Shown: positions 14,029 to 18,813 of the stretch, piece by piece | Layout: each line of letters starts with the position of its first letter | Position numbering within the stretch: the stretch's first letter is position 1 | Assembly: GCA_035713725.1 (NCBI GenBank) | Contig: DASTMZ010000086.1 | Span: 1-18,813 of the forward strand | Source: DASQPR01 sp035713725 | GTDB taxonomy: Bacteria > Actinomycetota > Actinomycetes > Mycobacteriales > Micromonosporaceae | DNA length: 18,813 nucleotides | Direction: 5' to 3' | The notes under the pieces: generated by a model | The model's input: only the letters and a program-made list of their open reading frames with translations | Told to the model about the DNA's origin: nothing | The model's database searches: none | Program-made: the position numbers and the translations under genes

Positions 14029-14603
14029 CGACTTCCGACAGTGGTACGCGGCAGATTTCAGCGGATCGGTCATGGCGCTGGATTCCGATTGCGGGCAGCA
14101 TGATCGGCGTGCCAGACAACGTGTCGGCGAGCTGGACGACGTTCACCCGCCGGGATCTTCGCGTGCTTACCGATGTGCTCCGCGCCGTAGCGGCGTCGGG
14201 CGACGCGGGCAGGCACGGCCACGGAGTTGAGGTAGTCATCGAATCGCCGCCGTTGCGAATCTGGGAACGCGTCTTCCGGCTACGGCAGCGTCGTCGGGAA
14301 CGCGACAGCGCGCGCATCGCGGTCACGAACGCCGACGGGCACTGCGGTTATCCCGTACACGTCAGGCTCGACACCACCCACGGCGCGGTGGCCGCCAAGC
14401 ACATCGCCCGCCGACCGGGCTGGGCCACGAGCAACACCGCCGGCCAAGCGATCCTCATGATGAAGGCGCGCGCCGCCGCCACGGCGGGCTACGACGCCCT
14501 CGAGTTGGCGACCGGTACCGTCGACGCGCTCGCGGATCTGCATTGGCGGGAGCCGATGCGGGGATGGCGGTTCCGCGTCGACCGGATGGTGATCCGCACG
14601 TAG
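14007..14603 (+). CDS. Hypothetical protein, 198 residues
   Basis: I do not recognise this protein. Codon use is strongly G/C-biased at third positions through the whole frame, as in neighbouring genes, which supports coding. There is no signal peptide or membrane segment. It is rich in Arg, Ala and Trp (SWRWIPIAG, LRIWERVFRLRQRRRERD, DLHWREPMRGWRFRVDRM). The C-terminal half, with GHCGYPVHVRLDTTHGAVAAKHIARRPGW then NTAGQAILMMKARAAATAGYDALEL, looks like a compact mixed alpha/beta domain. The ATG at 14007 sits in a hairpin loop without a Shine-Dalgarno; the ATG at 14100 (MIGVPDN) is an alternative that would shorten it by 31 residues. It is followed by a second short unknown gene on the same strand. 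Confidence 0.68.
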   Translation: MFEAAAGATSDSGTRQISADRSWRWIPIAGSMIGVPDNVSASWTTFTRRDLRVLTDVLRAVAASGDAGRHGHGVEVVIESPPLRIWERVFRLRQRRRERDSARIAVTNADGHCGYPVHVRLDTTHGAVAAKHIARRPGWATSNTAGQAILMMKARAAATAGYDALELATGTVDALADLHWREPMRGWRFRVDRMVIRT

Positions 14604-14688
14604 CGGATGCAGGCTCGAACTACTGCTCGTGTGCGCCTGAATTCGTAGAGTGACAACGCCTAGTACGGCCGGCCCTCGGCCCCGCGCC

Positions 14689-14710
14689 CCGGATGGGTGA
14701 ACCTATCCGG
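14689..14710. terminator. Hairpin with TGAA tetraloop between the two unknown genes
   Basis: CCGGATGGG (14689-14697) and CCTATCCGG (14702-14710) pair over nine positions, including one G-U, around TGAA. It lies 86 bp after the stop of the 14007-14603 gene and 64 bp before the next start. AAAG rather than a T-run follows, so terminator or operator are both possible. Confidence 0.4.
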
Positions 14711-14773
14711 AAAGCCGTCACGGTTCGGTAACACGCATTGGTATCGCCGCAGGTCGTCGGCGATCGTCGAGGT

Positions 14774-15187
14774 ATGGACACGACGGATTCGACGGCCGGC
14801 GTGCACGCGCAGACCCGTCGCGTGACGCCCGCGACCAGGACGCTGTCACACCATCGCATGGTGCAGCGGTGGCGTGCCGGGCTCGTCGAACCGGTGTCTG
14901 CCGAGATCCTCTCGTTCGTGCGGTTCGACGGCGCGTGGTGGCGCCGGACGGCCGGCATGTGGGAGTCCGTCCCCGACGGCTCTCTAGCTGAAACGCTGAC
15001 CGCCGCACAGGCGCGCTACGCCGATCGCGCGCGGTGTGCCGCGCGCGGCGGCCGCGATCCGTGGACGATCGCACGCAACCGGCGCCGTACGGGCGGCTGC
15101 GATCAGCCGCCGGCGTTCCTGCCGATTCGCGCGACCGATCTGCGACCCTTCCCGCCGGCGGTGTGTCCGCGCGGCCCAGCGGACTGA
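14774..15187 (+). CDS. Hypothetical protein, 137 residues
   Basis: I do not recognise this protein. High third-position G/C supports coding. The N-terminus is Thr/Arg-rich and likely flexible. A core (about residues 26-78) follows: SHHRMVQRWRAGLVEPVSAEIL then SFVRFDGAWWRRTAGMWESVPDG and ETLTAAQARYADRAR. The C-terminus is Arg/Pro-rich with scattered Cys. The RFDGAWWRRTAGMWESVPDG segment looks like two short strands with conserved-looking tryptophans. It has no signal peptide or membrane helix. The ATG at 14774 has GAGG four bases upstream; a TTG at 14738 is possible but less likely. It converges on the hydrolase gene, with 40 bp between stops. Confidence 0.66.
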   Translation: MDTTDSTAGVHAQTRRVTPATRTLSHHRMVQRWRAGLVEPVSAEILSFVRFDGAWWRRTAGMWESVPDGSLAETLTAAQARYADRARCAARGGRDPWTIARNRRRTGGCDQPPAFLPIRATDLRPFPPAVCPRGPAD

Positions 15188-15227
15188 CCGGCACACCGCG
15201 TCACGCCCGCGCGACAAGCCGTCGCCG

Positions 15228-15896
15228 TCAGCGGCGATCGGCCGGCGCCGGCATCGTCAGGAACGGTGTGACGACCTTCGCGAACAGCCGGGGCTGTGTG
15301 ACCGGCCAGGCGTGACCCATGTGCGGCACGAGAAGGAACCGAGCGTTTGCGATGGTGTCCGCGGCAAGGTGTGCATCGGCGAGATTCGCGGTGTCCCGAC
15401 TGCCGCACAACACGAGCGTCGGTGCCGAGATCCGCGGCAGCGTATCGGTCAGATCCGTCGCGACGAGTTCGTCGACCAATGCGAGCCACGCCGCACGGTC
15501 CGGTAGGTCCGTGACACGTCGGACCAGCCAGCCGGGGACACGCCGGTACCAGCGGATGACCCGCTCGTGACCGGTGGATCGGATGGCGGGCGCGCTCATC
15601 GCGAGTCGGCTGACGACGTGCGGGTGCTCGGCGGCGACGCTCGCGGCGACCGAGCCGCCGAGCGACAGACCGACGAGCGCGACCGGCGGATTGTGCGCGG
15701 CGGCCAATTCCGCGATCTCGCGCGTCGCGGTCGACATCCGAAACGGACCGGGCCGGCCGGCGAACCCAGGCAGGTCGGGCGTCAGCACCTCGAACGCGTC
15801 CGTAAACAGCGGCGCGACCTTGTGCCAGGTGCGACCACCGCGGCCGGCCGGATGCAGGAGGATGAGCGTCGGCTTCCGGTCCGCGGTCGCTGCCAT
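15228..15896 (-). CDS. Alpha/beta hydrolase
   Basis: A 222-residue alpha/beta-fold hydrolase acting on an unknown substrate. The oxyanion region LLHPAGRGGRTW (13-24), the nucleophile elbow GLSLGG (S78), the acidic residue D168 in LVLCGSRDTANL and H195 in PHMGHAWP form a complete catalytic triad. The segment PDLPGFAGRPGP is typical of ester/lactone hydrolases of the MhpC/RsbQ sort, but substrate cannot be assigned. The ATG at 15896 lacks a Shine-Dalgarno; a TAGCGT box lies 7 bases upstream, so the message may be leaderless. A TTG at 15923 is an alternative. The gene follows the PASTA lipoprotein on the same strand with a 63-bp gap and converges with the 14774-15187 gene. Confidence 0.88.
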   Translation of the reverse strand: MAATADRKPTLILLHPAGRGGRTWHKVAPLFTDAFEVLTPDLPGFAGRPGPFRMSTATREIAELAAAHNPPVALVGLSLGGSVAASVAAEHPHVVSRLAMSAPAIRSTGHERVIRWYRRVPGWLVRRVTDLPDRAAWLALVDELVATDLTDTLPRISAPTLVLCGSRDTANLADAHLAADTIANARFLLVPHMGHAWPVTQPRLFAKVVTPFLTMPAPADRR

Positions 15897-15959
15897 GGTG
15901 GGTACGCTAGCAACGCCGATCAATGTGTGCCGCGTCGATCCGGCCGATCACGGATCCGA

Positions 15960-16547
15960 TCAGCTCTTGCAGCCCGACGAGCCGGTCGACTCGCCGTATT
16001 TCACCGCCGTCAACACGATGCGGGTAACTGGGCCGGCATGCGTACCGGCGGCGACTGACTGCTTCGTGACAACCCAGTCGCGGTCGAGGATCTGCTGCCG
16101 ACCCTGACCCAACCCGTCGACCGACGCGAGGTTGAAGAACTCGGCCTTCTGCAAGGTGTCCTGTGCGTCCTGCAGGTTCATGCACGTGACGTTTGGTACG
16201 ACGCCTTTGGTGACGGTCGTCGAACCGGCACCGTCGCTCGGCCGGCGGACCTTCAGCGTGACTGTCGAACCGGTCGACGCGGTGTTGCCGCCCGGCGGCG
16301 TCTGCGAATCGACGATCCAGTTCTGCGGATCGACGACCACGCGGTCGCGCCCGGTGTCGTCGATCGGCTTGACAGCACGGAATCCGGCGCCGGACAGCGC
16401 GTGTTCGGCGGCGGACAGCCGCATTCCGGTGACCTTCGGCACCGTGGCGTTCGCGGGTGCCGCGGACGACGCGTCGAACCGGCATCCCGCGGTGAGACTC
16501 ACCGCCATCGCGAGCACCGCGACGACGACCACACGCGACCTGAACAT
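15960..16547 (-). CDS. Lipoprotein with two PASTA domains
   Basis: A 195-residue exported protein. The N-terminus MFRSRVVVVAVLAMAVSLTAGC is a lipoprotein signal peptide, with lipobox LTAGC placing the lipidated Cys at 22. Two PASTA domains follow: one starting near VPKVTGMRLSAAEHAL and holding WIVDSQTPPGG, and a second with VPNVTCMNLQDAQDTLQ and WVVTKQSVAAGT. PASTA domains bind peptidoglycan or muropeptides in kinases such as PknB, and here would sit outside the membrane. The Cys in the second PASTA and the Cys in the terminal GSSGCKS could form a disulfide. A GTG at 16562 with GGAG is a possible earlier start, adding MKAEP. There is no kinase in this gene or the neighbouring genes. Confidence 0.86.
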   Translation of the reverse strand: MFRSRVVVVAVLAMAVSLTAGCRFDASSAAPANATVPKVTGMRLSAAEHALSGAGFRAVKPIDDTGRDRVVVDPQNWIVDSQTPPGGNTASTGSTVTLKVRRPSDGAGSTTVTKGVVPNVTCMNLQDAQDTLQKAEFFNLASVDGLGQGRQQILDRDWVVTKQSVAAGTHAGPVTRIVLTAVKYGESTGSSGCKS

Positions 16548-16689
16548 CGGCTCCGCCTTCACTGCTGCTCCGTCGGGGCGCCCGCTCCTGGGATCCGCGA
16601 GGATGAGGTGGACACCTCGCCGTTCCAGCAGCCGATGCTACCAACCGCGCGCCAGCGCCAACCGGAAGACGAATGACCTCGCCGCGGCC

Positions 16690-17862
16690 TCAGCGACGCC
16701 AGATCACGCGTCCGACGCCGGCCGCCTTGACTTGGCGGTAGCCCTCCACGGACAGCGGTACGGCGAGTACGAACATCAGAACGACGACCTGTGCGGCCGC
16801 GTTGACGAGACCGAGCGGTACGGAAGCGAGCGCGCCGGCCAGCGCGAGCAACCGGTACCCGGGTCGACCGATCCGCAGGATCCGACGGAACACGAGATCA
16901 CCGGCCAGGAACAGCGCGACGCCGCCGCCGAGCGCGAGCGCCTGGGCGAGGCTGACGTGACCGTACGCGTGCCCGATCGCCTTCTTCACGCCGGCGGCGA
17001 CCGCGACGATGCCGGCGAGCATCGGGTAGTGGGCGTATCCGTACGCCTGTAGTGCCACCCGGGCGCGCCGGTGCCGATCCGTGATGGAGTCGAGCGCGTG
17101 CTCGGCGCGCACCTCGTCGCCACCGAAATATGTCCAGTAGAGAAAATACGCCACGATCAGTCCGGAGATCACGACGGCGAGCACACCGAGGTCGAGGTGC
17201 AAACCGGCCGCGCCAACGCCGATCGCGACGACCGACTCGCCCAGCGCCACGATGATGACTAAGCCGTGCCGCTCGACGAAGTGTCCGGCCGAGACCGTGA
17301 AACCGCCGATCGGCGACAGGTAGGGCGTGGCGATCTCGACAGCGAGTGCGACCGCCCACAACGCGTAGCGCCAGGGTGTCGGCGTGAACCCGCCGACCAA
17401 CACGAGCGTGGCGGTGAGCATGTTCAGCGGACCCAGGAAACGCATCGCTCGCACCGCGCCCGAACCGGCGGACAGCAGGAACAGCCCGGTATGCACGAGA
17501 TTCACGACGAAGTAGCCGATCCCGAATGCCCAACCCGTCGCACCGAACGCGTGTGGGATCGCCAACGCCATCGTGAGGAAGCCGGCCATACCAACCACGA
17601 GCAGGCCGCGTCGCATCGTGTTGCTCGGGACGACAGCGTTGGTGAGCCAGGCGTACCCGCCGTACATCCACCAGATAACGCCGAGCATCAGCAGCACCTG
17701 TACGACGGCGACGACCGACGTGTCCGCCACCAATACGGCGGTGAGCTGAGTGATCGTGAAGACGAACACGAGGTCGAAGAACAGCTCGACGGTGCTCACT
17801 CGCACCGCCGCTTCGCCCCGGTCGGACGAGTCCCCGTCGTCGGGGACCGACGGTTGCGACAC
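16690..17862 (-). CDS. Low temperature requirement protein A (LtrA) family membrane protein
   Basis: A 390-residue polytopic membrane protein with about ten or more hydrophobic helices. The N-terminal RVSTVELFFDLVFVFTITQL and the central FVERHGLVIIVALGESVVAIG are diagnostic of the LtrA family. The family is named from a Listeria locus linked to growth at low temperature; its biochemical function is unknown. The GTG at 17862 overlaps the TAG stop of the dehydrogenase gene by one base (TAGTG) and has AGGA six bases upstream, so the two genes are cotranscribed and probably coupled in translation. Nothing in the sequence explains a functional tie to the dehydrogenase. Confidence 0.9.
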   Translation of the reverse strand: MSQPSVPDDGDSSDRGEAAVRVSTVELFFDLVFVFTITQLTAVLVADTSVVAVVQVLLMLGVIWWMYGGYAWLTNAVVPSNTMRRGLLVVGMAGFLTMALAIPHAFGATGWAFGIGYFVVNLVHTGLFLLSAGSGAVRAMRFLGPLNMLTATLVLVGGFTPTPWRYALWAVALAVEIATPYLSPIGGFTVSAGHFVERHGLVIIVALGESVVAIGVGAAGLHLDLGVLAVVISGLIVAYFLYWTYFGGDEVRAEHALDSITDRHRRARVALQAYGYAHYPMLAGIVAVAAGVKKAIGHAYGHVSLAQALALGGGVALFLAGDLVFRRILRIGRPGYRLLALAGALASVPLGLVNAAAQVVVLMFVLAVPLSVEGYRQVKAAGVGRVIWRR

Positions 17863-18626
17863 TACTGATCCTGTTGCGTCGGACGGATCAGGATCTCGTT
17901 GACCGACATGTGTCGCGGCCGCGTCACGATGTACGTCACCGCGTCAGCGATGTCCGGCGCCTGCAAGCGTTCTATGGTGGCGAACCGGGTACGGATCGAC
18001 TCGAGCACCTCGGGACGGTTGTGGCCGGCAAGCTCGGTGTCGGTGCCGCCCGGCTCCACCAACGACACCCGTACGTAGCGCCGGGTGATCTCCTGCCGGA
18101 GCGCCTCGCTGAACGCACCGACGCCATGCTTCGTCGCGTTGTAAACCGCGCTGCCGTTGCGCGCAACGCGACCGGCCACCGAGCTGATGTTCACCATGTC
18201 CGCCACGCCACGCGGCGAGTCCTCGGCGGCCGCGAGCAGATGCGGCAACGCCGCGTGCGAGCAGTAGAGGAGGCCGAGCACGTTGAGGTCGACCATGCGC
18301 TGCCACTCTTGCAGCGGCGCACCGACGGCCGGGCCGAGCAACATCACGCCTGCGTTGTTGACGAGCGTGTCGAGACGGCCGAGTTCGGTCACCGTACGTT
18401 CGACCGCACTGCGCGCTTGCGCCTCGTCGGTCACGTCGGCCTGGATCACCAGCGCACGCCCGCCATCCGACCGAATCTTCGCGGCCAATGCGTCGAGCCG
18501 CTCGACGCGCCGCGCCGCCAGTGCGACGGCCGAACCCTGGGCGGCGAGCGCCACGGCGGTCGCCTCGCCGATGCCACTGGACGCGCCGGTCACCAGTGCA
18601 ACGGTCCCGTCTAGGCGCTCCGCCAT
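17862..18626 (-). CDS. Short-chain dehydrogenase/reductase
   Basis: A 254-residue classical SDR oxidoreductase. The cofactor-binding TGASSGIG (13-20), the AARRVERL segment after strand 2 (Arg residues favour NADPH over NADH), ADV (63-65), NNAG (90-93), and catalytic S149, Y162 and K166 (YNATK) are all present. The overall pattern resembles the YdfG/clavulanate-dehydrogenase-like group, but substrate is unknown. The ATG at 18626 has AGGAGG six bases upstream; the longer reading from 18707 would cover the divergent promoter and is rejected. It is first in a two-gene operon with the LtrA-family gene, and its 75-bp upstream region is shared with the divergent acyl-CoA synthetase gene. Confidence 0.92.
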   Translation of the reverse strand: MAERLDGTVALVTGASSGIGEATAVALAAQGSAVALAARRVERLDALAAKIRSDGGRALVIQADVTDEAQARSAVERTVTELGRLDTLVNNAGVMLLGPAVGAPLQEWQRMVDLNVLGLLYCSHAALPHLLAAAEDSPRGVADMVNISSVAGRVARNGSAVYNATKHGVGAFSEALRQEITRRYVRVSLVEPGGTDTELAGHNRPEVLESIRTRFATIERLQAPDIADAVTYIVTRPRHMSVNEILIRPTQQDQ

Positions 18627-18701
18627 GCGATGCCTCCTCGATCGAACTTCTCCAGCGACACCGACACTATCAGGCCTACTCGGTCGGCCTAACCTGAGCG
18701 T

Positions 18702-18813
18702 GTGCATCCACTGACGGCGCTTCGCGACGCGGCGGCTGGCACCGATGTATACGACCGGCCGGACGCGGTGACGATCGGCGATGCCTCGATGTCACGCGCT
18801 GAGCTTGCCGAAT
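18702..18813 (+). CDS. Probable acyl-CoA synthetase (AMP-binding), N-terminal fragment
   Basis: Only 37 codons are visible before the right edge. The N-terminus MHPLTALRDAAAGTD continues to VTIGDASMSRAELAE. The second part resembles the start of AMP-dependent synthetases, where I/V-x-G-x-x-x-S/T-R/Y-x-E/D-L is the first conserved strand-turn-helix. No catalytic motif is inside the window, so the call is provisional. The GTG at 18702 has no strong ribosome site, but TAACCT (18690-18695) lies six bases upstream, suggesting a leaderless message. It is divergent from the dehydrogenase gene. Confidence 0.5.
   Translation, partial: MHPLTALRDAAAGTDVYDRPDAVTIGDASMSRAELAE

Noticed and set aside
15222..15237. 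TCGCCG/CGGCGA hairpin at the hydrolase stop
   Set aside because: The six-bp stem overlaps coding sequence and stop codon and lacks a T-run; such short GC stems are frequent by chance here.
1..18813. CRISPR arrays, tRNA or rRNA genes, insertion sequences and integrases
   Set aside because: No regularly spaced repeats, cloverleaf-like segments, transposase motifs or terminal inverted repeats with target duplications were seen.

Overview
The window is high-GC DNA from an actinomycete (Actinomycetota). This rests on strong G/C bias at third codon positions, frequent GTG/TTG starts, and the left-edge gene order phosphatidyltransferase - DUF881 - small basic protein - DUF881, which matches the Mycobacterium tuberculosis Rv1822-Rv1825 block. 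The order and genus cannot be resolved from the sequence. No tRNA, rRNA, CRISPR array, transposase or integrase was seen, and composition is fairly even. It reads as a chromosomal core/shell region, not a mobile island.

Layout. (1) 1-1988, minus: a tightly coupled operon of CDP-alcohol phosphatidyltransferase (GTG start at 1988), DUF881 protein, Sbp-family protein and the start of a second DUF881 protein. (2) 2216-4456, minus: a two-gene ABC exporter (NatA-like ATPase, NatB-like permease), separated from the pgsA operon by a long hairpin. (3) 4575-6437, plus: a three-gene unit divergent from the exporter, encoding an SPFH (stomatin/prohibitin) membrane protein, a ribbon-helix-helix DNA-binding protein and a GPP34 (GOLPH3/VPS74-like) protein. 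Its promoter carries a perfect 12-bp palindrome next to a good -10 box. (4) 6475-9910, minus: uracil-DNA glycosylase, a strong terminator, and a large Ski2-like helicase. (5) 10134-10739, plus: an ArsR-like regulator divergent from the helicase, with a long inverted repeat between them. (6) 10920-12689, plus: a 589-residue multi-pass membrane protein of unrecognised function. (7) 12690-13294: a 605-bp stretch with a candidate promoter, a 39-codon small ORF and several hairpins, leading to a secreted lysozyme-like protein. (8) 14007-15187, plus: two short genes I do not recognise. (9) 15228-18626, minus: alpha/beta hydrolase, a two-PASTA lipoprotein, an LtrA-family membrane protein and a coupled short-chain dehydrogenase. 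(10) 18702 to the end, plus: the N-terminus of a probable acyl-CoA synthetase.

The most interesting regions are the SPFH / ribbon-helix-helix / GPP34 unit with its candidate operator, the small ORF and structured leader before the lysozyme-like gene, the orphan 589-residue membrane protein, and the compound inverted and direct repeats between helicase and ArsR-like regulator. None is proven to be a new system; all are inference from sequence and context.
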